From Prevotellaceae bacterium (GTDB lineage: Bacteria > Bacteroidota > Bacteroidia > Bacteroidales > UBA932), in assembly GCA_031270845.1 (NCBI GenBank), contig JAISXF010000067.1, forward strand, positions 1 to 35,320: 35,320 nt of DNA, written 5' to 3'. Within the stretch, counting starts at the first letter, position 1. Every line of letters starts with the position of its first letter. Below, in pieces: positions 24,558 through 32,359 of the stretch. The notes below the pieces were generated by a model. It did no database searches, was not told the DNA's origin, and was given only the letters and a program-made list of their open reading frames with translations. The position numbers and the translations under genes are program-made.

Positions 24558-25513
24558 TACCGTAATGTTGCCCATGTTTCTTTGTCAATGCGGCTGCCGA
24601 TTATTTCTACTACTTTGGCCGCTACGGTCGATGCCATCAGGCCGCATTGCGGCAGGGGACGGCCGGAGGCGTGCGCATACAGAAAGCCGGCGGCATATAA
24701 ATCGCCGGCGCCGGTAGCGTCGATAGCCTGAGCGGGGCAGGCAGGGATGGTGTGCAGCGCCTCGCCGCACTGTATGAGCGATCCCTGTTCGCCGATTTTG
24801 ACGGCTGCAATCCGACAATACCGGCTCATTTCCTGTGCCGCTTCGAGGGGGTTCCGACCGGTAAAGGCCGCCGCTTCGGCTTCGTTGGCAAATACAATAT
24901 CGACGTAGTCTTGAATGATCTCTGAGAGGAAGTCTTTATGCGCCTCTACGACGTTGTAGCTCGCCAAATCGAGCGAGATAATCAGGCCTTTGGATTTGGC
25001 GAGACCGACCGCCCGCCGCACCAAATCGAGGTTTTGCACTAAATAGCCTTCGATATGAAAATAATCATACCCGTCGAACATTGCGGGGTTCAGGTCGTCG
25101 GGCACAAGTTCGATAGCGGCGCCCAGGTAAGTGGCCATTGTGCGTTCCGTGTCGGGCGTGATAAATACCGTGCAGCGGCCTGTGGCCTGCGGACTGTGTA
25201 ATAAGATCGATTGCAGGCCGTGCGCCCGCTGGTCGTCGGCAAACAGGCGCCCGAGCTCGTCGTTCCCTGTTTTCCCGATAAACGTACTTGGCATGCCGAG
25301 TTCTGCCGTACCGTTTAGCGTATTGGAGGTCGAGCCGCCGGCCACAATTTGCACTTCGCGCGTCCGGATTTCATTCCAGATATGGCTGCTGACAGTCTCA
25401 TCCACATGCTGCATACTGCCTTTCGGCAGGTTGAATTGCCGGAGTAATTCGTCACTCTCAAGCGGGGCTAAAATATCGACTAATGCATTGCCGATGCCTA
25501 TGATAGATTTCAT
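24557..25513 (-). CDS. PfkB-family kinase, probable adenosine kinase
   Basis: A 318-residue ribokinase-fold kinase that phosphorylates a sugar or nucleoside. The N-terminal MKSIIGIGNALVDIL, the GG motif region AGGSTSNT, and the C-terminal PfkB signature with DATGAGD (catalytic Asp) are present. The N-terminal pattern GNALVDI resembles adenosine kinases of Bacteroidetes, so adenosine is the best guess. It is first of three genes with overlapping ends and starts: its TAA shares a base with the ATG of the sigma-like gene. The promoter is at 25558-25565, back to back with that of tRNA-Pro. Confidence 0.88.
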   Translation of the reverse strand: MKSIIGIGNALVDILAPLESDELLRQFNLPKGSMQHVDETVSSHIWNEIRTREVQIVAGGSTSNTLNGTAELGMPSTFIGKTGNDELGRLFADDQRAHGLQSILLHSPQATGRCTVFITPDTERTMATYLGAAIELVPDDLNPAMFDGYDYFHIEGYLVQNLDLVRRAVGLAKSKGLIISLDLASYNVVEAHKDFLSEIIQDYVDIVFANEAEAAAFTGRNPLEAAQEMSRYCRIAAVKIGEQGSLIQCGEALHTIPACPAQAIDATGAGDLYAAGFLYAHASGRPLPQCGLMASTVAAKVVEIIGSRIDKETWATLR

Positions 25514-25557
25514 CTTCCTGTTTTTCTATTTTTTGATTATCCTTTCGTAATTTTCCA

Positions 25558-25565
25558 CAAAAGTA
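25558..25565 (-). promoter_or_regulatory. -7 promoter element of the PfkB kinase operon
   Basis: TACTTTTG on the minus strand, fitting TAnnTTTG, about 45 bases before the ATG at 25513. It lies within 10 bp of the -33 element of the divergent tRNA-Pro promoter, so the two may compete. Confidence 0.55.
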
Positions 25566-25574
25566 GGAAACATT

Positions 25575-25605
25575 TTTGATATACGCTAAAAGAATTGTAC
25601 CTTTG
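25575..25605 (+). promoter_or_regulatory. Promoter of tRNA-Pro and rdgB
   Basis: TTTG at 25575-25578, 19 bp, TACCTTTG at 25598-25605: a full match to the Bacteroidetes consensus. The tRNA begins 30 bases later. Confidence 0.8.
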
Positions 25606-25634
25606 CAGCCCCGCGTACGTAGCGATGGATATTG

Positions 25635-25711
25635 CGGAGTGTAGCGCAGTTGGCTAGCGCAGATGCTTTGGGAGCATCAGGTCGCAGGTTCGAGTCCTGT
25701 CACTCCGACCA
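25635..25711 (+). tRNA. tRNA-Pro (anticodon TGG)
   Basis: A 77-base cloverleaf. The acceptor stem is CGGAGTG / CACTCCG, the anticodon stem GATGC / GCATC encloses TTTGGGA, and the T arm contains GGTTCGAGTCC. The CCA end is encoded (25709-25711). The anticodon TGG reads CCA and related proline codons. Confidence 0.97.
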
Positions 25712-25725
25712 ATCATTTAGTATAT

Positions 25726-26304
25726 ATGAAAATGCTTTTTGCTACGGCCAATCAACACAAGGTCGATGAAGTGCAGCGCCTGCTGGGCGCCGCATTTGAG
25801 GTCGTCACACCGGCACAAACCGGCTATGCCGACGACATCCCCGAAACCGGCGACACACTGGAGCAGAACGCGCGGCAGAAAGCGCGTTTTATCTTTGAAA
25901 AATTCGGACAGCCGTGCTTTGCCGATGATACCGGATTGGAAATTGATGCCCTCAACGGCGCGCCGGGCGTATATTCCGCCCGCTATGCCGGCGACGAAAA
26001 GGATTCGGTGGCCAATATGCAGTTGGTTTTACAAAAACTGCACGGCGTAACCAACCGCGCCGCCCGCTTCCGCTGTGTGATTGTCCTGATTTTAGACGGG
26101 CGCGAATATGCCTTTGAAGGCCGCGTCGAGGGCGAAATCCTTACAGAATTACACGGCACGCAAGGCTTCGGCTACGACCCGATATTCCGTCCCGATGGCT
26201 ACCCGTGTACCTTTGCCGAAATGCCGGTAGAAGAAAAAAACCGCCTCTCGCACCGGGGCAAAGCCGTCGAACAATTAGTCAAATTTCTGGGAAATTACGC
26301 ATGA
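25726..26304 (+). CDS. rdgB: XTP/dITP diphosphatase (Ham1/RdgB)
   Basis: A 192-residue pyrophosphatase that hydrolyses non-canonical purine nucleotides (dITP, XTP) and keeps them out of DNA. The nucleotide motif ATANQHKVDEV, the DDTGLEIDALNGAPGVYSAR segment, GFGYDPIF and the C-terminal KNRLSHRGKA are all present. The length is normal. The ATG at 25726 is chosen over the frame running back through the tRNA; an ATG at 25732 is also possible. The gene begins 14 bp after tRNA-Pro and has no promoter of its own in the gap, so the two are probably cotranscribed. Confidence 0.96.
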   Translation: MKMLFATANQHKVDEVQRLLGAAFEVVTPAQTGYADDIPETGDTLEQNARQKARFIFEKFGQPCFADDTGLEIDALNGAPGVYSARYAGDEKDSVANMQLVLQKLHGVTNRAARFRCVIVLILDGREYAFEGRVEGEILTELHGTQGFGYDPIFRPDGYPCTFAEMPVEEKNRLSHRGKAVEQLVKFLGNYA

Positions 26305-26340
26305 TGTATCGAAATAATTATCAAAGGGCGTGCAGGACGA

Positions 26341-26610
26341 GAAAATCAACTGATTTTCTTTCGCCGCACCGAGCAGGACGAGAAAATCAACTGATTTTCT
26401 TTCCCCGCTCCGAGCGAGACGAGAAAATCAACTGATTTTCTTTCGCCGCACCGAGCGAGACGAGAAAATCAACTGATTTTCTTTCGCCGCTCCGAGCGAG
26501 ACGAGAAAATCAACTGATTTTCTTTCCCCGCTCCGAGCGAGACGAGAAAATCAACTGATTTTCTTTCCCCGCTCCGAGCGAGACGAGAAAATCAGGTGAT
26601 TTTCTGATGC
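26341..26610. repeat. Array D: seven 41-bp units with an 18-bp palindrome
   Basis: Units start at 26341, 26382, 26423, 26464, 26505, 26546 and 26587, a constant period of 41 bp. Each unit holds the perfect palindrome GAAAATCA-AC-TGATTTTC (GG at the centre in the last copy). A GC-rich spacer follows, which in several copies contains the second dyad CGCTC-C-GAGCG. Since 41 is not a multiple of 3, no continuous reading frame spans the array. It ends about 20 bp before the -33 element of the PorE-like gene and fills the gap after rdgB. Confidence 0.95.
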
Positions 26611-26629
26611 GATAGCCCTGAAAAAAAAA

Positions 26630-26661
26630 TTTGGCATTCTTCTTTTATCTTGTTACCTTTG
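26630..26661 (+). promoter_or_regulatory. Promoter of the PorE-like gene
   Basis: TTTG at 26630-26633, 20 bp, TACCTTTG at 26654-26661: a full consensus match. It rules out start codons before about 26668 for the gene downstream. Confidence 0.82.
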
Positions 26662-26682
26662 CGGTCTGTTAGAAAATTTAGG

Positions 26683-28683
26683 TTGAAAAAAAATACGTTA
26701 TATTTATTATGCATAGGGCTTCTGCTGACCTCCTGCAGCGTGGTAAGCCGCCTCAATAAGGCCGACCGGCTTTTTGAAGAAGGCGGCTATGCCAAAGCAG
26801 CCGGGATATACAAAAAGGCAGTACGGTCGAAAAAAGTACCGCCGGCGCGGGTCGAACCGGCCTATTTTAATTATACCGAATGCTACCGCCGGACAGGCAA
26901 ACCGCGCGACGCCGAGATGGCCTACAGTATATTTTTCCGCCGGCATAAAACGGCCGGCAATCCCGAACTGTACCTGCGCTACGGCCAGGCGCTGATGTCA
27001 AGCGAAAAATACGAACAGGCCAGGGAGCAGTTCGAACGCTATAAACAGGAACGCCCCGACGACCCGCAGGCCGACCTGGCGCTGGCATCGCTCGAATGGA
27101 TTGAAAACTATCCGGCCGACTCCCTCACATACGCCATCGAACCTGTACCGGCGCTGAACCAGACAGCCAACGATTTTGCCCCGGCCTTTGGCGCCGACGA
27201 CTACGAAACGATACTGTTTTCTTCCACACGCAAAACCGACAACACCGGCAAAAAAACCTATGACGTTACAGGCACATTGTACTCCGATATTTACTTCACC
27301 CGCCTTGCCCGCAGCGGACAATGGGATAAGCCGCGCAACCTGGGAAAAGAAATCAATACAAAGTTCGACGACGGAGCCGTGGCTTTCAACAGCGGCTATT
27401 CCACCTTATTTTTTACACGCTGCCTGAAAGTGAGACGCGAAAAAACGGGATGCCAAATTTATACCGCCCAGCGAAAAGCCGACGAATGGAGCGAACCGGA
27501 AAACCTTAGACTCGTACCCGACAGCATTACCGCGGCGCATCCGACCCTCTCGGCCGACGATTTGACCCTCTACTTCGTCTCGGATTTAGCCGGAGGCATG
27601 GGGCAAATGGACATCTGGAAAGTAACGCGCAACGGGCCTTCCGACGATTGGGGAGAACCGATTAACGCCGGCGCACAGATAAACACACAGGGCAATGAAA
27701 TGTACCCCTTTGCCCACTCCAACGGCACGCTGTACTTCGCCTCCGACGGGCATCCGGGATTCGGCGGGCTTGATATTTTCCGTGCGCTCCCCGACAGCCT
27801 CGCCGGGTGGAACATCGAAAACGTCGGTCGGCCGCTCAATTCATCAGCCGACGATTTTGCCATTATTTTTGAACGCGACAACGAGCGCGGGTATTTCTCC
27901 TCGCGCCGTACAATTCGAGGAAAAACACGCGGTGGCGACGACATATTCCGCTTTGCCCGCGATGTCAAACCGGTAGAATATTTCTTTGAAGGCGTAGTTC
28001 GGAACGGGCGCACGGGCAGCGTGCTGGGAAACGCCGAGATCCGCTTAATCGGAAGCAACGGCGCCATTTTGCGCAAACGTACCGAAGCCGACGGAATCGT
28101 CCGTTTTCGCGTAAATGCCGGATTGGATTATATCGCCATCGCATCGCTCCAGGGCTTCCTGAACGGCAAATTACGCTTCTCAAGCAAAGAATGGGAAAAC
28201 GGCCACACACACCGCGACACCTTCAACCTCACATCAACCGACCGTCCCATCGAAATCCCCAATATCTTTTTCGATTTCGGCAAGGCCACGCTGAGCGATG
28301 CCTCGCGCACCTCGCTCGATTCGCTGGTTTCTATTATGAAGGACAACGAACGGATTATCGTCGAACTGCGCGCCCATACCGACAACCGCGGCAGCGATGC
28401 CGCCAATATGGACTTGTCGCAACGCCGGGCGCAGTCGGTTGTTGATTATTTGATACAAAACGGCATCGACGAGGGGCGTCTGGAAGCCGTCGGCTTCGGA
28501 GAATCGGAACCCAAAACGGTTGATGAAGCCTTAGTCCGGCAACATTCGTTCCTGCGTGCCGGCCAGAAGTTGGACGAAAAATTTATTAACTCCATCAGTA
28601 ACGAAGCACAGCAGGAAATTTGCCACGCATTGAACCGCCGTACGGAAATGCAAGTTATCCGCAACGATTATGTAGCGGAATGA
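26683..28683 (+). CDS. porE: PorE-like OmpA/beta-propeller/TPR lipoprotein
   Basis: A 666-residue predicted outer-membrane lipoprotein. A TTG start at 26683 gives an ideal signal peptide with lipobox LLLTSC (Cys18); starts further upstream would lie in the promoter. TPR-like helices (about 20-140) are followed by a WD40/PD40 beta-propeller (about 155-425, repeats such as FSSTRK and YFASDGHPGFGGLDIF), a carboxypeptidase-regulatory-like domain (about 430-520) and a C-terminal OmpA peptidoglycan-binding domain (about 530-650, FFDFGKATLSDASR and LRAHTDNRGSD). This domain order matches PorE, a type IX secretion component thought to tie the machinery to peptidoglycan. Other OmpA/PD40 lipoproteins share it, so the PorE name is likely, not certain. 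Confidence 0.75.
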   Translation: MKKNTLYLLCIGLLLTSCSVVSRLNKADRLFEEGGYAKAAGIYKKAVRSKKVPPARVEPAYFNYTECYRRTGKPRDAEMAYSIFFRRHKTAGNPELYLRYGQALMSSEKYEQAREQFERYKQERPDDPQADLALASLEWIENYPADSLTYAIEPVPALNQTANDFAPAFGADDYETILFSSTRKTDNTGKKTYDVTGTLYSDIYFTRLARSGQWDKPRNLGKEINTKFDDGAVAFNSGYSTLFFTRCLKVRREKTGCQIYTAQRKADEWSEPENLRLVPDSITAAHPTLSADDLTLYFVSDLAGGMGQMDIWKVTRNGPSDDWGEPINAGAQINTQGNEMYPFAHSNGTLYFASDGHPGFGGLDIFRALPDSLAGWNIENVGRPLNSSADDFAIIFERDNERGYFSSRRTIRGKTRGGDDIFRFARDVKPVEYFFEGVVRNGRTGSVLGNAEIRLIGSNGAILRKRTEADGIVRFRVNAGLDYIAIASLQGFLNGKLRFSSKEWENGHTHRDTFNLTSTDRPIEIPNIFFDFGKATLSDASRTSLDSLVSIMKDNERIIVELRAHTDNRGSDAANMDLSQRRAQSVVDYLIQNGIDEGRLEAVGFGESEPKTVDEALVRQHSFLRAGQKLDEKFINSISNEAQQEICHALNRRTEMQVIRNDYVAE

Positions 28684-28690
28684 AAGGATG

Positions 28691-28722
28691 AAAAAAGGCG
28701 CTGCGCGCGTAGCGCTTTTTTT
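28691..28722. terminator. Bidirectional terminator between the PorE-like gene and radA
   Basis: A GCGCT / AGCGC stem is flanked by A and T runs, which extend the stem and supply a U tract in both directions. The radA stop codon is at its right edge. Confidence 0.85.
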
Positions 28723-30094
28723 ATCCTTTTTCATTTCGGAATACGGCGCGCAGCAGTTCGTCCATTTTGGATACCGCTATTATTTCCATGCTTTTTGTGG
28801 GGGGCAAGCCTTTTTGATTGTAGCGGGAAATAAATATCCGCTCGAATCCTGTTTTTTCCGCTTCGGCAATCCGCTGGTCAATGCGGGCGACGGGGCGGAT
28901 TTCGCCACTCAGTCCGACTTCCGCCGCAAAGCAATAGCGCGACGGTATCGGGATGTCGAAGTTCGACGAGAGGATGGCCGTTACCACCGCCAAATCGACT
29001 GCCGGATCGACCACTTTCAGGCCGCCGGCCATGTTCAGGAATACGTCTTTGATTGCTAACTTAAAACCCGCGCGCTTCTCCAGTACGGCCAGCAGCATAT
29101 TCATCCGGCGGACGTCGAACCCTGTCGCCGACCGCTGGGGCGTCCCGTAGGCGGCGCTGCTGACCAGCGCCTGGGTTTCTATCAGCAGCGGACGGATACC
29201 GTCGAGCGTTGCCGCTACGGCTATACCGCTCAGGGCGCTGTCGTGTTGCGTAATGAGTATTTCCGACGGGTTGCTTACTTCGCGCAGTCCGCTGCCCAGC
29301 ATTTCAAAGATGCCGATTTCGGCCGTTGAGCCAAAGCGGTTTTTGATACTGCGAAGCAGCCGGTAGGCATGATGCCCGTCGCCCTCGAACTGCAATACGA
29401 CATCGACAATATGCTCGAGCACCTTCGGGCCGGCGATGCTGCCGTCTTTCGTAATATGCCCGATAATAAAAATCGGGATGCCCGTCTGCTTGGCAAATTT
29501 GAGCAACTGCGCCGCGCATTCGCGGATTTGCGAAATGCTGCCTGCCGACGACTCCACCCGTTCGGAAAACAGCGTCTGGATGGAGTCGATGACCATAAAG
29601 CGGGGCTGTAGCTGCTGCGCCTGTGCCAGGATGTTCTCTAAGCAGGTCTCGCCTAAAATATAACAGTTACGGCCGTCGCCGCGAAGCCTGTCGGCACGCA
29701 GTTTGATTTGCTGCGCGCTCTCTTCGCCGGCCACGTACAGTGTTTTCAGCGACGGCGCATGCAAGGCTAATTGCAGGCTCAGCGTCGATTTGCCGATGCC
29801 CGGCTCGCCGCCGATAAGCACCAGCGACCCTGTTACCAGTCCGCCGCCCAATAGCCGGTTGACTTCCCCGTTTTCGATATTTAAGCGCGGCTGCTGCTCG
29901 AAGCTGATTTCATCGACCCGTTGCGCGACCGCTTTTCCCGACGAAAAAACATCGCCGTACGCTGCGCCGCCGCCCTTACTTACGACCTCTTCTACAAACG
30001 TATTCCATTCGCCGCACGACGGGCAGCGCCCTAACCATTTCGCCGACTCAAAGCCGCACTGCTGGCAGAAATACACGGTTTTTGTTTTTGCCAT
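28721..30094 (-). CDS. radA: DNA repair protein RadA (Sms)
   Basis: A 457-residue RecA-like ATPase that drives branch migration in recombinational repair. The N-terminal zinc finger is Cys10/Cys13/Cys24/Cys27. Walker A GGEPGIGKST lies at 95-104, the RadA-specific KNRFG motif follows (near 255), and a C-terminal Lon-protease-like domain spans about 290-450. The length is standard. It is monocistronic, converges on the PorE-like gene, and has a promoter element at 30135-30142. Confidence 0.97.
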   Translation of the reverse strand: MAKTKTVYFCQQCGFESAKWLGRCPSCGEWNTFVEEVVSKGGGAAYGDVFSSGKAVAQRVDEISFEQQPRLNIENGEVNRLLGGGLVTGSLVLIGGEPGIGKSTLSLQLALHAPSLKTLYVAGEESAQQIKLRADRLRGDGRNCYILGETCLENILAQAQQLQPRFMVIDSIQTLFSERVESSAGSISQIRECAAQLLKFAKQTGIPIFIIGHITKDGSIAGPKVLEHIVDVVLQFEGDGHHAYRLLRSIKNRFGSTAEIGIFEMLGSGLREVSNPSEILITQHDSALSGIAVAATLDGIRPLLIETQALVSSAAYGTPQRSATGFDVRRMNMLLAVLEKRAGFKLAIKDVFLNMAGGLKVVDPAVDLAVVTAILSSNFDIPIPSRYCFAAEVGLSGEIRPVARIDQRIAEAEKTGFERIFISRYNQKGLPPTKSMEIIAVSKMDELLRAVFRNEKG

Positions 30095-30134
30095 GTTATT
30101 TGTTTTTTGTTATTCCATATATTATTTAAAGATG

Positions 30135-30142
30135 CAAAGCTA
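30135..30142 (-). promoter_or_regulatory. -7 promoter element of radA
   Basis: TAGCTTTG on the minus strand fits TAnnTTTG, 40 bases before the radA ATG. The left heptad run of array E begins about 20 bp upstream of it. Confidence 0.55.
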
Positions 30143-30162
30143 CGAAAATACAGGCACATTAG

Positions 30163-30218
30163 GAACGATGAACGATGAACGATGAAGTATGAAGTATGAA
30201 GTATGAAGTATGAAGGAT
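30163..30218. repeat. Left heptad run flanking array E
   Basis: Eight gap-free 7-bp repeats: GAACGAT three times, GAAGTAT four times, GAAGGAT once. They are complementary in type to the run at 30736-30798. Confidence 0.92.
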
Positions 30219-30234
30219 GAACTCGTTATTCGGG

Positions 30235-30690
30235 GAAAGTCTCTCCACGTCGTCGAGCGACTTTTTTTCCATAGGGGGAAAGTCTCTCCACGACGTGGAG
30301 CAACTTTCTCCCTATGGGGGAAAGTCTCTCCACGACGTGGAACGACTTTCTGCCTATGGGGGAAAGTCTCTCCACGTCGTGGAGCGACTTTCCCCCTATG
30401 GAAAAAAATTTCTCAGCGAAAAATTTCTCCGCATTGCTGAGACACTTTTTACATATGGTAGAAAGTCTCTCGACGTCGTCGAGCAACTTTTTACATATGG
30501 TAGAAAGTCTCTCGACGTCGTCAAGCGACTTTTTACATATGGTAGAAAGTCTCTCGACGTCGTCAAGCGACTTTTTACATATGGTAGAAAGTCTCTCGAC
30601 GTCGTCAAGCGACTTTCTACCTATTGCGAAAAATTTCTCAGCGAAAAATTTCTCAGCATTGCGGAGACACTTTCTACCTATTGCGAAAAA
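30235..30690. repeat. Array E: about eleven 42-bp hairpin units
   Basis: Units starting GAAAGT occur at 30235, 30278, 30320, 30362, 30461, 30503, 30545 and 30587, mostly 42 bp apart, with variant GAAAAATTT units at 30401-30460 and 30628-30690. A typical unit is a hairpin: outer arms GAAAGT / ACTTTC, inner palindrome CTCCACG-A-CGTGGAG (for example 30286-30300). From 30461 the inner palindrome becomes CTCGACG-T-CGTCGAG (30469-30483), a paired change on both arms. Later copies have CGTCAAG on the right arm, a mismatch on plus but G-U on minus. Several frames on both strands are open through the array, with 14-residue periods. It fills the gap between the radA and tryptophanase-like promoters; no ordinary gene is seen. 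Confidence 0.93.
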
Positions 30691-30735
30691 TCTCACAGCC
30701 GTTCCGCTTAACCGCCTAACATAATCCCGATGCCG

Positions 30736-30798
30736 GTTCATAGTTCATCGTTCATCGTTCATACCTCATACTTCATACTTCATACTTCATACTTCATA
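30736..30798. repeat. Right heptad run flanking array E
   Basis: Nine gap-free 7-bp repeats: GTTCATA, GTTCATC twice, GTTCATA, CCTCATA and CTTCATA four times. They are inverted copies of the words at 30163-30218 and also match 10192-10226. The run ends 10 bp before the -7 element at 30809 and covers the expected -33 position. Confidence 0.92.
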
Positions 30799-30808
30799 AT
30801 TAATTTAG

Positions 30809-30816
30809 TACCTTTG
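30809..30816 (+). promoter_or_regulatory. -7 promoter element of the tryptophanase-like gene
   Basis: TACCTTTG followed by CGGCC, 22 bases before the ATG at 30839. The -33 position (about 30785-30788) lies in the CTTCATA heptads and does not read TTTG. Confidence 0.6.
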
Positions 30817-30838
30817 CGGCCTTTTCTACCAAACAAGA

Positions 30839-32311
30839 ATGAAGATGAATAAAGAGAACACCGTTAAAATCAAATTTTACAATGGCGAGACCATCCCGCT
30901 GGAATTGCACAAGGCGCGGGTGGTTCAGAAATTAAACCTTGTGCCTGTCGAGCGCCGGCTGGAAGCGCTGCACGAAGGCGGCTTCAATACGTTCCGGCTC
31001 ACCACGCAGGACGTGTTCCTCGACATGCTCACCGATAGCGGCACCAACGCCATGAGCGACCGGCAGCTTGCGGCCATGATGCACGCCGATGACGCCTACG
31101 CCGGCTCGCAAAGCTTCTTCCGCCTCCAGCAGGCGGTCGAAGAGGTGCTGAAGAAAAAGTATTTCCTGCCGGTTCATCAGGGGCGTGCGGCCGAAAACGT
31201 GCTGGCGAAAGCCTATATTACGAAAAACGCCGGTCTGATTCCGATGAACTATCATTTCACCACCGCGCTCGCGCACATTACCCAATACGGCGGCCGGATT
31301 GTCGAGTTGCTTTACGACGAAGCGTACTGCATCGCCTCGGCGCATCCGTTTAAAGGCAATATGCACATCGAAAAGCTCGAAGCCGTCATCCGTGAACACG
31401 GGCGCGAGACGATACCGTTCATCCGCATGGAGGCCTCGACCAACCTGATAGGCGGGCAGCCGTTCTCGGTTCAAAACCTGCGCGAGGTGCGGCAAATCGC
31501 CGACCGCTACGGGCTGCGGGTCGTTCTCGATGCCAGTTTGCTCGGCGAAAACGCATGGCTGGTTATCCGGCGTGAGCCGGAGTTCGCGAATGCCACGATG
31601 GCCGAAGTCATTGCCGAAATAACGGGGCTCTCCGATATTGTATATTTCTCGGCGCGCAAGCTCAGCTCGTCGCGCGGCGGCGGCATCTGTACCAACGACC
31701 TGACGATATACCGCGAGCTCGAAGCGCTCATCCCCCTCTTTGAAGGCTTTTTGACCTACGGCGGCATGTCGGTGCGCGAAATTGAGGCGATGGCCGTCGG
31801 GCTGTACGAAACGCTCGACGAAACGATGATTTGCCAAAGCCCGCAGTTTATCGCCTGGTTGGTCGATTCGCTTACGGCCAAAGGCGTGCCGATGGTTACG
31901 CCGCCGGGCGTCCTCGGCGCGCATGTCGATGCGATGACAATGTGCGCGCATATCCCGCAAACACAATATCCGGCCGGTGCGCTCGCGGCGGCGTTCTACC
32001 TGATTTCCGGCGTCCGTGGCATGGAGCGCGGGTCGGTATCGAGCCAGCGCGACGCCAGCGGAAACGAAACCTATGCCGATATGGAACTGTTGCGGCTGGC
32101 CGTACCCCGGCGGGTTTTCACGCTCTCGCAACTCAAATATGTAGAAGACCGCTTGGTGTGGCTCCACGAAAACCGGCGCCTCATAGGCGGCTTAAAGTTT
32201 GTGTATGAACCGCCGGTACTGCGCTTTTTCATGGGCGGATTAGCCCCCGTTTCGGACTGGCCTGAACAGTTGATCGCCAAATTTAAGGCCGACTTCGGCG
32301 ATAGCCTGTGA
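30839..32311 (+). CDS. Tryptophanase/tyrosine phenol-lyase family PLP enzyme
   Basis: A 490-residue PLP-dependent beta-eliminating lyase, cytoplasmic. Family motifs are clear: LTDSGTNAMSDRQ (64-76), HQGRAAENVL (113-122), TNLIGGQPFS (201-210), the PLP-pyridine Asp231, the probable Schiff-base Lys274 in SARKLSSSRGGG, YGGMSVRE and the C-terminal RLAVPRRVFT. Compared from memory with classical TnaA and TPL, Lys256 (TPL numbering) is Arg273 and the Arg of the DATR motif is Leu234. It belongs to a longer Bacteroidetes subgroup usually annotated as tryptophanase; its true substrate (Trp, Tyr, Cys or another amino acid) is uncertain. It has its own promoter and lies 48 bp before the epimerase gene. 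Confidence 0.82.
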   Translation: MKMNKENTVKIKFYNGETIPLELHKARVVQKLNLVPVERRLEALHEGGFNTFRLTTQDVFLDMLTDSGTNAMSDRQLAAMMHADDAYAGSQSFFRLQQAVEEVLKKKYFLPVHQGRAAENVLAKAYITKNAGLIPMNYHFTTALAHITQYGGRIVELLYDEAYCIASAHPFKGNMHIEKLEAVIREHGRETIPFIRMEASTNLIGGQPFSVQNLREVRQIADRYGLRVVLDASLLGENAWLVIRREPEFANATMAEVIAEITGLSDIVYFSARKLSSSRGGGICTNDLTIYRELEALIPLFEGFLTYGGMSVREIEAMAVGLYETLDETMICQSPQFIAWLVDSLTAKGVPMVTPPGVLGAHVDAMTMCAHIPQTQYPAGALAAAFYLISGVRGMERGSVSSQRDASGNETYADMELLRLAVPRRVFTLSQLKYVEDRLVWLHENRRLIGGLKFVYEPPVLRFFMGGLAPVSDWPEQLIAKFKADFGDSL

Positions 32312-32359
32312 TGAATGGTTAATGATAATTCAAATGTATAACTCCAAAAATAAAAAAGT

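Noticed and set aside
30217-30741. Repeat proteins encoded by array E
   Set aside because: Open frames occur on both strands because the units are palindromic and 42 bp long; no promoter or ribosome-binding signal singles one out.
30932-32167. 411-codon minus-strand frame
   Set aside because: Shadow of the tryptophanase-like gene, whose motifs and promoter are clear on the plus strand.
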